Source: an uncultured delta proteobacterium (lineage in GTDB: Bacteria; Desulfobacterota; Desulfobulbia; Desulfobulbales; Desulfocapsaceae). From it: a DNA stretch of 52,799 bases. The stretch covers positions 1-52,799 of the forward strand of contig CAIUQR010000037.1 of assembly GCA_903901335.1 (NCBI GenBank). The letters are read 5' to 3'. The notes below the pieces were generated by a model. That model saw only the letters and a program-made list of their open reading frames with translations. It ran no database searches and was not told the origin of the DNA. Numbering within the stretch: the stretch's first letter is position 1; each line of letters starts with the position of its first letter. This document shows, in pieces, positions 8,829 through 16,904 of the stretch. The translations under genes and the position numbers were made by a program.

Positions 8829-10111
8829 ATCATTGACATCAACAACTCCTCCGGATCCTGCAGGGCCTCGATCACGACCTTCATGAAGCGGATGGAATCA
8901 GCCCCGTCCACCACCCGGTGATCGAAACAGAGGACCACGGGCATCAGCAGGCGAGGAACAATCTCATACCGGCCGTCATCCATCAGGACGGCCGCCGGCT
9001 GCATACGACCATGCCCGAATCCGAGAATGGCCACCTGGGGATAGTTGATGATCGGGGTGAAAAAACCGCCGCCCATTGCGCCGGCATTGGTGATCGTGAA
9101 GGTGCCCCCTTGCAGCTCCTCAAGACCGACTTTGCGGGACCTGGTCCGCTGTACGCATTTATGCAGCTCGATGGCCAGCTCCCTGATGCTCTTGCGGTCC
9201 ACATCGCGGAGGACAGGTACGATCAGGCCGTCCTCCGTATCCACCGCCACCCCGATATTGAAGTACTTCTTGACCACGATTTCCTGGGCGGCAAGGTCGA
9301 GGCTCGAATTGAACATCGGGTAGACCTTCAGGGCCGTGGCCGCGGCCTTCATCGCAAAGACAGTCAGGGTCAACCGGCCACCGGCCGCCTTGATCTCTTC
9401 TTTATGTTTTTGACGAAAGGCCTCCAGTCTGGTGATATCCACCGTATCCTGGCTCGTCACATGGGGTATCTGACTCCAGGCGGTGACCATCTGTCGGGCA
9501 GTGGCCCGGCGAATCGAACGAAAAGGCCGTCGTTCAATCACTCCCCACTGCGCAAAATCCGGCAGCACAGGCGCCGGGACGGAAAACGACTCAATGACCG
9601 CAGGCGTTCCGGTGACCGGCGGCGGCGCGACAATCTCTTTACCCGTGGCTGCAAAGGCCCGCACATCCTCGGCGGTCACCAGGCCGCCCGCGCCGGTGGG
9701 GGTGACCTGCTGCAGGTCGACCCCGAGTTCCCTGGCCAATCTGCGGGTGGCCGGTGCGGCAGGTGCGGTGCCTGACAACTTCCCGGCCACTGGCGCAGGA
9801 GACATCTGCTTTTTCTCGGCAGCAGCCACAGATGGAAAGACCGGGGTTGATTGCTTCGCCGCCCCTACCTCGCCGCCATTCTCGAATACTATCATCGCAT
9901 CGCCGACCTTGGCCAGATCGCCCGCCTTTACCAGTACCTGGACAACCTTGCCGGTGAACGGAGACGGAATCTCGACTGCGGCCTTATCGGTCTCTATATC
10001 CAGGATCAGGTCCCCCTCCTTCACCTGCTGACCGGCGGCCACATGAACGGCCAGCACCTCCGCCTCGTGGACGCCTTCGCCCAGATCCGGCAATACAAAC
10101 GATCTGCTCAT
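8825..10111 (-). CDS. pdhC: Pyruvate dehydrogenase E2, dihydrolipoamide acetyltransferase
   Basis: This is the core of the pyruvate dehydrogenase complex; it transfers acetyl from its lipoyl arm to CoA. Of 428 residues, a single lipoyl domain occupies about 1-80 with the lipoylated Lys in ETDKAAVE. A linker rich in Ala and Pro leads to a peripheral-subunit-binding domain at about 125-160 (RRLARELGVDL). The catalytic domain ends with the active-site DHRVVDGA. One lipoyl domain, as in Gram-positive and mitochondrial-type complexes, fits an E1 split into alpha and beta. It lies 95 bp after E1beta, a gap filled by two hairpins. Confidence 0.93.
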   Translation of the reverse strand: MSRSFVLPDLGEGVHEAEVLAVHVAAGQQVKEGDLILDIETDKAAVEIPSPFTGKVVQVLVKAGDLAKVGDAMIVFENGGEVGAAKQSTPVFPSVAAAEKKQMSPAPVAGKLSGTAPAAPATRRLARELGVDLQQVTPTGAGGLVTAEDVRAFAATGKEIVAPPPVTGTPAVIESFSVPAPVLPDFAQWGVIERRPFRSIRRATARQMVTAWSQIPHVTSQDTVDITRLEAFRQKHKEEIKAAGGRLTLTVFAMKAAATALKVYPMFNSSLDLAAQEIVVKKYFNIGVAVDTEDGLIVPVLRDVDRKSIRELAIELHKCVQRTRSRKVGLEELQGGTFTITNAGAMGGGFFTPIINYPQVAILGFGHGRMQPAAVLMDDGRYEIVPRLLMPVVLCFDHRVVDGADSIRFMKVVIEALQDPEELLMSMI

Positions 10112-10133
10112 CCTTTCTCCCCTCTGCTTTTTT

Positions 10134-10210
10134 TTAGTACCTTAGAAATTCTTTTCTTGTTTTTTAAGAAAGAATTTCGTGAAGGTACTAATCCCGTTTA
10201 TCGGGGTTAG
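10134..10210 (-). repeat. Two hairpins between E1beta and E2 genes
   Basis: The gap between pdhB and pdhC holds two inverted repeats. The smaller, 10188-10210, pairs CTAATCCCG with CGGGGTTAG around a 5-base loop and includes the pdhB stop codon. The larger, 10134-10191, has near-perfect arms: TAGTACCTT pairs with AAGGTACTA on the outside and GAAATTCTT with AAGAATTTC inside, with a loop of Ts. In the direction of transcription it is followed by a run of A, not T, so it is not a classical terminator. A role in mRNA processing, stability, or a small non-autonomous repeat is possible. Confidence 0.6.
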
Positions 10211-11187
10211 TTTTTCAATGTCCTTCCGGCCGCCGCAACAATGCGCTCGACACTTGGGATGTAGCTCTTTTCTCTCGCGAACAGCGGGATAACGATATCG
10301 AAACCGGCTACTCGTTCGATGGGCGCCTGCAGGAAAAAGAAGGCCTTTTCCATCAAGCGCGCGACGATCTCGGCGCCGGGACCGAAGCTGCGCGGGGCCT
10401 CATGGACGATCACCGCCCGCCCGGTCTTCTGCACCGATTTCACCAGGATCTCTTCATCGAGCGGCGAGATGGTCAGAAGATCGATCACCTCCGCCAGGGC
10501 GCCGTCCCTCTCCCGCAAGACCTCGGCTGCCTCCAGGGTTGGCCTAAGCATCGCCCCGTAGGAGATCATGGTCAGATCCTTGCCCTCCCGCACGAGCTGA
10601 GGCCTGCCGATGGGCAGGGTCTCTTCCTCTTCGGGGACCTCTTCCCGGAAGGCCCGGTACAGGGCTTTCGCCTCATAGAAGATCACCGGGTCCGGATCGC
10701 GGATCGCACTCACCATGAGCGCCCTGGCATTGCGCGGACCGGACGGGATGACCATCTTCAGCCCCGGCGTGTGGGCCCAGTAGGCCTCCCGGCTCTCCGA
10801 ATGATGCTCCAGCGCCCGCACCCCGCCACCGTAAGGGGCCCGTAGCACCAGCGACATCGGGTACCTGCCCTGGGAACGCTGGCGTAAGCGGGCGGCATGG
10901 TTCTCGATCTGGTGAAAATTCTGATAGCTGAAGCCGGAAAACTGGATCTCGCAGACCGGCTTCAGACCGTAGGCCGCCATGCCGATGGACATGCCGACAA
11001 TGGCCGATTCGGCAAGCGGCGTGTCGACCACCCGCTGCTCGCCGAACTGATCCATAAGGCCCTCGGTCACCCGAAAAACACCGCCGTCACGGCCGACGTC
11101 CTCGCCAAGAAGAATGACGCTGTCATCCTTTTCCATCTCCTGTTTGAGGGCCAGGTTCAGGGCCTGGACCATGGTCATCTTCGTCAT
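10207..11187 (-). CDS. pdhB: Pyruvate dehydrogenase E1 beta subunit
   Basis: This 326-residue protein is the beta half of the thiamine-diphosphate-dependent E1, which decarboxylates pyruvate and acetylates the lipoyl arm. Family landmarks are LLGEDVGRDGGVFRVTEGL near the N-terminus, the conserved DTPLAESAIVGMSIGMA block, and the C-terminal transketolase-like domain beginning about residue 190. Its start overlaps the E1alpha stop by 4 bp, implying translational coupling and equal dosage. The substrate could in principle be a branched 2-oxo acid, but pyruvate is the simplest reading given the gene set. Confidence 0.88.
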   Translation of the reverse strand: MTKMTMVQALNLALKQEMEKDDSVILLGEDVGRDGGVFRVTEGLMDQFGEQRVVDTPLAESAIVGMSIGMAAYGLKPVCEIQFSGFSYQNFHQIENHAARLRQRSQGRYPMSLVLRAPYGGGVRALEHHSESREAYWAHTPGLKMVIPSGPRNARALMVSAIRDPDPVIFYEAKALYRAFREEVPEEEETLPIGRPQLVREGKDLTMISYGAMLRPTLEAAEVLRERDGALAEVIDLLTISPLDEEILVKSVQKTGRAVIVHEAPRSFGPGAEIVARLMEKAFFFLQAPIERVAGFDIVIPLFAREKSYIPSVERIVAAAGRTLKN

Positions 11188-12284
11188 GACGGCACCTCCT
11201 TCCCAGTTGCCAGCTCCCGGGCCAGTTCCTCTCTCTGGCCGGCCAGATACGGCGGCAGCTCGGCATAGACATGATTGAACATGTCGAGCGGGTTCCCCAT
11301 GATCTGCATCTGTTTTTCGGCATTGTCGACGGCGCGCTGGATCTCCTGCAAAACCTCGGTGTCCAGCTCCAGCTGATCATGTCCCGAGAGGACGCCTTTA
11401 TCCAGCAGGTATTTCTGGAATCGGGTCAGCGGATCCCGTCCCCGCCAAGTCTCCACCTCGGCCTCGGTCCGGTACCGCTTCGGATCGTCGGCGGTAGTAT
11501 GCATCATCACCCGGTAGGTGAGGCATTCGATCAGCGTCGGCCCGCCACCGGCCCGCGCCCGGTCGGTCGCCTCTTTTGCTGCTGCCCAGACGGCCAGGAT
11601 ATCATTGCCGTCCACCTGGATTCCCGGTATCCCGTAGGCAATGGCCTTCTGGGCAATAGTTGCCGAGCGGGTCTGGCGGGCAACCGGGGTGGAGATGGCC
11701 CACTGGTTATTCTGGCAGACAAAGACCACCGGCACCTGGAAGACCGCCCCGAAATTCATCCCCTCATGAAAATCGCCCTCCGAGGTGGCCCCGTCACCGA
11801 AAAAGGTCATCACGATATCGTCCTTTTTGCGATATCTGGCGGCCCATCCAAGACCGACCGCATGGAGAATCTGGGATCCCACCGGCACCGAGACCGGCAG
11901 ATCATTATGGTCCGGGGAGATGACGGCCCCCTCGCTGAATCCGTTGTTGCAGATGATCACGCTCTCCAGAGTTCGGCCGCGCCAGAGTTCGGCGGCCGTC
12001 TCCCGGAAGGAAGGCACCATCCAGTCGCCCGGCCGCAGGTGAGCGACGGCGCCGAGTTGAGCTGCCTCCTGCCCCTTGATTGGCGGAAAGGTCCCGATAC
12101 GGCCCTGCCGCTGCAAGTCGAGCAAACGTTCGTCAAATCTGCGCCCCACCAGCATGGCCCGATACAGCCTGAGCAGCATTTCACCGGATATATCCGGCTC
12201 AAGCTCTGCATCCAGCTGCCCCTTTTCATTCAAGATGGCAAGATATTCGATGCGCTCAGAAAGAGCAATTGGTGTTCGCGGCAT
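11184..12284 (-). CDS. pdhA: Pyruvate dehydrogenase E1 alpha subunit
   Basis: This 366-residue protein is the thiamine-diphosphate-binding half of E1 and the first gene of the pdh operon. The cofactor motif reads GDGATSEGDFHEGMNFG and closes with the NN pair of VCQNNQWAIS. RFDERLLDLQRQGRIG is a typical N-terminal block of E1alpha, and MMHTTADDPKRYR corresponds to the phosphorylation-loop region of eukaryotic homologues. The start is 470 bp upstream of nothing else on this strand, so the operon promoter should lie just beyond 12284. A 2-oxoisovalerate dehydrogenase is the main alternative. Confidence 0.88.
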   Translation of the reverse strand: MPRTPIALSERIEYLAILNEKGQLDAELEPDISGEMLLRLYRAMLVGRRFDERLLDLQRQGRIGTFPPIKGQEAAQLGAVAHLRPGDWMVPSFRETAAELWRGRTLESVIICNNGFSEGAVISPDHNDLPVSVPVGSQILHAVGLGWAARYRKKDDIVMTFFGDGATSEGDFHEGMNFGAVFQVPVVFVCQNNQWAISTPVARQTRSATIAQKAIAYGIPGIQVDGNDILAVWAAAKEATDRARAGGGPTLIECLTYRVMMHTTADDPKRYRTEAEVETWRGRDPLTRFQKYLLDKGVLSGHDQLELDTEVLQEIQRAVDNAEKQMQIMGNPLDMFNHVYAELPPYLAGQREELARELATGKEVPS

Positions 12285-12625
12285 ACTCCGGCTCCTTTTT
12301 TAGACCTTTCGTGTTGATAAGAAAACCATGGGATGAATTCCATCATAAGGATACGAGGACAGAATTTCTCTGTTTCCGCTCTTCTTCAACACTACTCATG
12401 ATACGATTATTTTCAACTTTTCGGCGGGAATTATCCTTTTTTTCGGGGTTCGGTCGTTAGACTGCAGCGGACAGAGGGCAACCGACAAAAGCATGGCCTC
12501 CCATTGGTCTCATTTCTTTTGCTAACCGCCTGAATCTCTTCCGACTATCCATCTCAGCAGTCGGGGCATGATTCATTAATACGTTGGTATCATCCTCGAT
12601 AACGCATTAACAGTCCGGGTCTTGA
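12285..12625. other. Intergenic region upstream of pdh operon
   Basis: About 340 bp separate the pdhA start from the first readable codon of the transglutaminase remnant. The region must hold the pdh promoter on the minus strand, but I see no clear -35/-10 pair or operator. Open frames here show no recognisable protein, though missing 5' parts of the transglutaminase gene may once have lain here. Confidence 0.35.
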
Positions 12626-13201
12626 TCCCAACGACTCCTTCCCAGACTAGCAAACAGTGAAGACACCCAGCTCTGGATTCCGTATCCTCTCTCGGATCGT
12701 GATCAACTCATTACGAAGATTGATCCTAAAACCATCGGCTGCGGCAAAGGGGATGTGTGTCTTCTGCTCCTGACATCCGGGGGTAAATGCACTGATATTC
12801 ATTCTCTTTTTGTGGCGCTATGCCGGGCTGCAGGCGTACCTGCCCGCGAGGTATTCGGTATCCGCCTGGGGAAAGAGTCTGTGGTCGATATTACCGATTG
12901 GCAGCATTGCTGGGCAGAATTTTATCTGCCGGGTTACGACTGGGTGCCGGTTGACCCCGCCGACGTGCGGAAAATGATGCTGACCCAGAATCTCCAGCTC
13001 ACCGAAGCCAAAACCGAAGCATATCGCACATATTTCTGGGGCGGGTGGGACCAGTATCGCGTCAAACTCGCCGCAGGTCGTGACCTTACGTTGAATCCGG
13101 CCCAAACCGGCCGGCCTCTCAACACCTTTGGCTATCCCTATGGCGAAATTGGTGCCGAGGTCCTCGATTTTATGATCCGGCCAAATTCTCCTATACAATA
13201 A
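12626..13201 (+). pseudogene. Transglutaminase-like protein, internally deleted remnant
   Basis: The 3' part encodes a transglutaminase-like core: catalytic Cys in SGGKCTDIHSLF, His in DWQHCWAEF and Asp in WVPVDPADV, followed by a conserved C-terminal tail. A GTG at 12755 gives a 148-residue product. The same frame stays open back to a TGA at 12623 and upstream encodes LWIPYPLSDRDQLIT, which resembles the N-terminal strand found in full-length relatives but here runs straight into the GCGKGDV region of the core. About a hundred or more residues thus seem to be missing, and no ATG, GTG or TTG precedes the strand. I read this as a decayed gene; a short active-core protein is less likely. Confidence 0.6.
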
Positions 13202-13230
13202 CCTATCGTCAATAAAAGCATTTGTAACAT

Positions 13231-13256
13231 AAAGGCCACCGGGGAAGGTGGCCTTT
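13231..13256 (+). terminator. Hairpin terminator after transglutaminase remnant
   Basis: A perfect 10-bp stem (AAAGGCCACC and GGTGGCCTTT) with a 6-base GGGGAA loop lies 30 bp after the stop codon. The stem ends in TTT, giving a modest rho-independent terminator. Confidence 0.65.
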
Positions 13257-13411
13257 GACTCGATACCGAACCGAGTCCGACTGCAAATGCCCGAACCTGC
13301 TGCGCAACAACTTCTTTTTTGATCGTCGTCAACCTGGATATTTCCTGCAGGTGTGATATGATCACCAATATCGATCTTCAAATCCAACCTCAACCTGGAA
13401 AGGAGCAAACA

Positions 13412-13813
13412 ATGAAAAAAACGATGTACTCACTGCTGGCCATCGGTCTTCTCTGTGTTATCGGTTTTGCCGGAGCTGAACGCAGTCAGGCTGCCGCTGA
13501 AACGGAATTGCGCCCGACACAAAAGGCAATGCAGGCCCGGGCCGGCTGGCTCAAGACCATGACTGCCAATCTGGATGCGCAGAAATACGGGGATGTTAAA
13601 AAAGATGCCAAGGCCCTCGCCTCCCAAACCAGTGCAGCTGGTAAAAAACTTCCTGATCCCCTGGCCAAGGAATTGACCATGAAGGTCTCCACCCTGGCAA
13701 CAGCAGTCGCCACTGCCGCCGGCAAAAAAGATGGTGAAACGGCCAAGACGAAGCTGGCAGAGATTAAAGCTACCTGCGGTGAGTGCCACGCCAAGATCCG
13801 CGACAAAAAGTAG
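13412..13813 (+). CDS. Exported c-type cytochrome, one C-terminal heme (c'-like)
   Basis: This is a small periplasmic heme protein of 133 residues. The start at 13412 is set by GGAAAGGAG about 8 bases upstream and by the signal peptide that follows (Lys pair, then a 15-residue hydrophobic core and AAA). The mature part is Lys/Ala-rich and helical. The only heme site, CGECH, lies ten residues from the C-terminus, the position seen in class II cytochromes c (four-helix-bundle c' and c-556 types). Electron transfer or gas binding is expected; the partner is unknown. It is a single-gene unit ending in a strong hairpin. Confidence 0.8.
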   Translation: MKKTMYSLLAIGLLCVIGFAGAERSQAAAETELRPTQKAMQARAGWLKTMTANLDAQKYGDVKKDAKALASQTSAAGKKLPDPLAKELTMKVSTLATAVATAAGKKDGETAKTKLAEIKATCGECHAKIRDKK

Positions 13814-13834
13814 CGAAACTCCCTTCAGTAACAC

Positions 13835-13876
13835 CCTGCAGCCTTTTCCCGATACCGGTTTGGAAAAGGCTGCAGG
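13835..13876 (+). terminator. Strong hairpin after cytochrome gene
   Basis: A perfect 15-bp inverted repeat (CCTGCAGCCTTTTCC and GGAAAAGGCTGCAGG) with a 12-base loop begins 21 bp after the cytochrome stop. No T tract follows on the plus strand, so it may act as a terminator only weakly, or protect the mRNA 3' end. Confidence 0.55.
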
Positions 13877-14147
13877 ATTAAATCCGTTGTATTGCTCCCA
13901 TCGCTCCACCCGCAAATTGACTCAAATCCTTTTCATCCTTATAGTAGCGATATGAGCCCGAAAAGATCCGAGTGACTTAATATGCAATCGTACCGCAGTG
14001 CCTTTTCCTGCCGCGGTCCCTTAGCGCATTGCCCCCCACCCGCAGCATCCTCTTCCGGACTCATCCCGTTTTTGACAGATACACAGCCGGACCGGGAACG
14101 AAACCCCACCCAGGCGTGCTGATCATAATAACCGCAGGAGGTATCCT
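13877..14147. other. Intergenic region upstream of sodA
   Basis: These 271 bp carry no gene that I can support. A TTGACA occurs at 14072-14077 but has no good -10 at the right distance. A strong ribosome-binding site, AGGAGG, lies 6 bases before the sodA ATG. Confidence 0.35.
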
Positions 14148-14753
14148 ATGAGTCATATATTACCCGAGCTTCCCTATGCCTACGATGCGCTGGAACCCTT
14201 CATTGATGCCCGAACCATGGAAATTCATCATACCAAGCATCATCAGGCCTATATCACTAATCTCAATGCAGCAATCAAGGATCAGGCCCGACTGGAAGCA
14301 CTCAGTGTCGAGCAGCTCATCCGCAATCTGAAAGAAATCCCGGACGGTATCCGCACCGCGGTGCGAAACCATGGAGGCGGTCATGCCAACCATAGCTTTT
14401 TCTGGCCGATCCTGAAAAAGGGTGTCGCGCCGTCAGGGCCGGTCGTTGACGCAATCAAAATAAGCTTCGGCAGTTTCGATAAATTCAAGGAGGATTTTTC
14501 CGGTGCGGCAGGCAAGGTGTTCGGCAGCGGATGGGCCTGGCTGGTTATGGATAACGGCAAGCTGGAGATCATAGCCACCGCCAACCAGGATAACCCGCGC
14601 AGTCAGGGCAAACTCCCCATTTTAGGCCTTGATGTCTGGGAGCATGCCTACTATCTGCTCTATCAGAACCGCAGACCGGAGTATATCGCCGCCTTTTTCA
14701 ATATCATTAATTGGGAAAAGGTGAACGAGCATTTCCTGACAGCCATGAGGTGA
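14148..14753 (+). CDS. sodA: Superoxide dismutase, Mn/Fe family (Mn-type)
   Basis: This cytosolic enzyme of 201 residues dismutates superoxide to oxygen and peroxide. Metal ligands are the His in MEIHHTKHH, the His in HANHSFFWP, and Asp plus His in DVWEHAYYL. The second-sphere Gln in TANQDNP and the Gly-rich HGGGHANHS are the pattern of manganese enzymes such as E. coli SodA; iron enzymes usually have Ala there and a Gln elsewhere. A cambialistic enzyme cannot be excluded. No signal peptide is present. It is monocistronic and ends in a clear terminator. In a presumed anaerobe it would serve oxygen tolerance. Confidence 0.93.
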   Translation: MSHILPELPYAYDALEPFIDARTMEIHHTKHHQAYITNLNAAIKDQARLEALSVEQLIRNLKEIPDGIRTAVRNHGGGHANHSFFWPILKKGVAPSGPVVDAIKISFGSFDKFKEDFSGAAGKVFGSGWAWLVMDNGKLEIIATANQDNPRSQGKLPILGLDVWEHAYYLLYQNRRPEYIAAFFNIINWEKVNEHFLTAMR

Positions 14754-14770
14754 TATAAACACCCCAGCCG

Positions 14771-14804
14771 AAAAGCCTCTCCCGTCGGCCAGGAGGGGCT
14801 TTTT
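14771..14804 (+). terminator. Rho-independent terminator of sodA
   Basis: AAAAGCCTCTCC pairs with GGAGGGGCTTTT (one mismatch) around a 9-base loop and is followed by T. It begins 17 bp after the sodA stop. The A run on the left side means it could also serve the convergent thioesterase gene. Confidence 0.8.
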
Positions 14805-14819
14805 GCAATCTATAGAGAA

Positions 14820-15239
14820 TTAGAGTACGCTCCTCGTATCCCGCAACACCGGCTGCTTCTTCCCCTCTGCATTCACAGCCACATACGTAAACGCCGCCTG
14901 CGTGACCTTGAACATATGCATCTCTTCGGTAATCCGGGATTGCGCTGCTTTCACCCAGACCTCCAGATTGATGGTGATCGATGTCCTGCCGATCCGGAGG
15001 ATCTTGCCATAGCAACCGACCACATCGCCGACATGGACCGGTTTAATGAAATTGATCGACTCTACGGCCACGGTTACCACCCTCGACCTGGCGATTTCAT
15101 TAGCCATAATACCACCGGCAATATCCATCTGCGCCATGATCCAGCCCCCGAAGATATCCCCCTGGGGATTGGTGTCAGCTGGCATCGCCAGGGTCCTGAG
15201 AATAAGCTCGCCAACGGGTTCCGGAGTTTTCTTTTCCAT
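14820..15239 (-). CDS. Acyl-CoA thioesterase, hotdog fold (YciA-like)
   Basis: This 139-residue hotdog-fold protein should hydrolyse acyl-CoA to free acid and CoA. The YciA/BACH signature can be read: DTNPQGDIFGGWIMAQMD, with the catalytic Asp at its end and an invariant Asn in TNPQG, followed by ESINFIKPVHVGD. Length matches bacterial single-domain members. It lies between the sodA terminator and the LysR gene and has no operon partner. Substrate length is not predictable from sequence. Confidence 0.88.
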   Translation of the reverse strand: MEKKTPEPVGELILRTLAMPADTNPQGDIFGGWIMAQMDIAGGIMANEIARSRVVTVAVESINFIKPVHVGDVVGCYGKILRIGRTSITINLEVWVKAAQSRITEEMHMFKVTQAAFTYVAVNAEGKKQPVLRDTRSVL

Positions 15240-15377
15240 GATGTTTTACATGATAAAATGTTGAGATCTTAGAAGCGAGATAAGAAGAGACATAAATACC
15301 TTGGAAAAATCAGACAGACACCACCATAGAAGATCCACTCTCATCTTTCAATCCTTATTGCCCCGCCCCCCTGTTGA

Positions 15378-16259
15378 TTAAAAAACAAAACGCCTCACCG
15401 CTTCCATAAAAGCGAGCAGGGCCGGGTGACACCATTTATCCTTATACCGGATCATCAGAATCCCGGTTTCCAGATCGTCCACCCAGCGCACTTTGGCTAC
15501 CTCTCCTTTGTCCACCTCCTGCCGGATCGCAATCTCCGGGATGACAGTGACCCCGATTCCGGCTCGTATTGTCTGTTTAATGGCCTCAATGCTGTTCATC
15601 TCAATCACAGTGGCCGGAGTCACACGCTCTGCGACCAATTCCTGTTCAAACACCATCCTGTACCCGCAATCGCTCTTCGGCAAAAGAAGAACCTGCCCTT
15701 CAAGATCCTTAAAATCAACGACCTTGCGAGCGGCTAACGGATGGTTCGGATGCGTGACAATGACAAGGCGTTCGATACGCAAGAGCTCGGATTCGAGATT
15801 TTTGGCACCGATGGAGTCGGCAAACAAAAAGGCGACATCGACCGTGCCGATCCGCAGCTCATGTTCCAGAGAATGCATCGCACAGCTGGTGATATCCAAA
15901 CGCACCCCGGGAAAGCGCGGTTGATAGTCGCAGAGGATGGGCGGCAGATAATGGGTGGCTATGGTCTGCGGCATCCGGACCGTCAGCAGGCCGGATACGC
16001 TGTTTCTACCGGCAACCTCAGCTAATGCCTCGTCCCTGATAGCCAGAAGCTTATCGGCGTAGGTCAGCATCTTTGACCCCGCCACAGTGAGTTGAATTGA
16101 TTTGCCGATCCTCTTGAACAGCAGTATCCCGATTTCATTTTCCAGGGTTTTAATCTGGGCCGAAACGGTCGATTGCGAGTAGTTGAGCACCTCCGCCGCC
16201 CGGTTGAAGTTCATCAGCGTGGCGACTGTCCGGAAGGTCAGAAGACGTTGCAGGTCCAT
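15378..16259 (-). CDS. LysR-family transcriptional regulator
   Basis: This is a 293-residue LysR-type regulator. The N-terminal winged helix-turn-helix reads LLTFRTVATLMNFNRAAEVL followed by NYSQSTVSAQIKTLE; the rest is the two-lobed effector-binding domain (about 90-290). It is transcribed away from an OsmC-family gene with 166 bp between starts, a classic arrangement for control of the divergent neighbour and of itself. No CxxxxxxC pair equivalent to OxyR redox cysteines is evident, so a peroxide-sensing role is not supported directly. Confidence 0.9.
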   Translation of the reverse strand: MDLQRLLTFRTVATLMNFNRAAEVLNYSQSTVSAQIKTLENEIGILLFKRIGKSIQLTVAGSKMLTYADKLLAIRDEALAEVAGRNSVSGLLTVRMPQTIATHYLPPILCDYQPRFPGVRLDITSCAMHSLEHELRIGTVDVAFLFADSIGAKNLESELLRIERLVIVTHPNHPLAARKVVDFKDLEGQVLLLPKSDCGYRMVFEQELVAERVTPATVIEMNSIEAIKQTIRAGIGVTVIPEIAIRQEVDKGEVAKVRWVDDLETGILMIRYKDKWCHPALLAFMEAVRRFVF

Positions 16260-16425
16260 GGCGTTCTCTCCTTGCTAATCGAATTTAACGATAAGCATAT
16301 GAAAACAATTCGTTGGACGGTCAGGTAATTATTCTGTACATCTTTATATAGCAGAATTTTTTCCGGCAATAAACCTTAATCTAAAGAAAAGATTGCAACC
16401 ATTCAACTGGACCAAGGAGAAGACC
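16260..16425. promoter_or_regulatory. LysR / OsmC divergent promoter region
   Basis: This AT-rich 166-bp region should carry both promoters and the LysR binding site. TAATTATTCTGTACA near 16326 fits the loose T-N11-A pattern of LysR operators, but the pattern is common by chance. AAGGAG at 16413-16418 is the ribosome-binding site that sets the OsmC start. Confidence 0.4.
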
Positions 16426-16884
16426 ATGGAAACAGCAACATCAGCGGACGGAATGGATCAGATCACGATTACGACCACGTTGCAGGCAGGCCCCAATCGG
16501 CAGACCATCGCCAAAGCACGCGGTCATCAAATCTGCATGGATATCCCGAAAGAAAGGGGTGGTGACGATACCGGCCCCACCCCGCCCGAATATCTGGCCC
16601 TGGGGTTGGGCGGATGTGTCATGAACATCACCCGGATCATTGCCGGGGAAAAGCAGATCTCCCTGGATGACATCAGGATAACGGTGTCAGGAGACATTGA
16701 CCCCTCACGGGCCTTTGGCCTGGACACGGAAAACAGGGCGGGATTCACCCAACTGTCAGTCAAAGTTGAGCTGAGTCCGGAACTCTCCGATCAGAAGCGG
16801 CAGGAATTCTGCCGGGAACTGACGGAACGATGCCCGCTCTGCGACACTATCGGCAACCGGACCCCCTTGCAGATCAGCCTGTAA
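16426..16884 (+). CDS. OsmC/Ohr-family protein
   Basis: This 152-residue protein has the OsmC/Ohr/YhfA fold, whose better-known members reduce organic hydroperoxides with a pair of cysteines. The two positions are present: Cys in LALGLGGCVMNIT and Cys in ERCPLCDTIG (with one extra Cys). The start at 16426 is chosen because AAGGAG lies 7 bases before it; an in-frame Met 11 codons upstream lacks such a site. Divergence from the LysR gene suggests LysR control. Whether it is a peroxidase or a YhfA-like protein of unknown role cannot be settled here. Confidence 0.82.
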   Translation: METATSADGMDQITITTTLQAGPNRQTIAKARGHQICMDIPKERGGDDTGPTPPEYLALGLGGCVMNITRIIAGEKQISLDDIRITVSGDIDPSRAFGLDTENRAGFTQLSVKVELSPELSDQKRQEFCRELTERCPLCDTIGNRTPLQISL

Positions 16885-16904
16885 ACAGAAACAAAAAAAT
16901 GGGG

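Noticed and set aside
7464..8921. 485-codon plus-strand open frame across the lpdA gene
   Set aside because: It is fully antisense to a clear dihydrolipoyl dehydrogenase gene, has no family motif and reflects codon bias of a GC-rich gene.
11271..12317. 348-codon plus-strand open frame over pdhA
   Set aside because: Antisense to E1alpha, whose thiamine-binding motif is intact on the other strand.
12623..12625. TGA upstream of the transglutaminase remnant as a selenocysteine codon
   Set aside because: A selenium operon is present in the window, but no conserved Cys is expected at this place in the family, no hairpin follows, and the region beyond is not coding in this frame.
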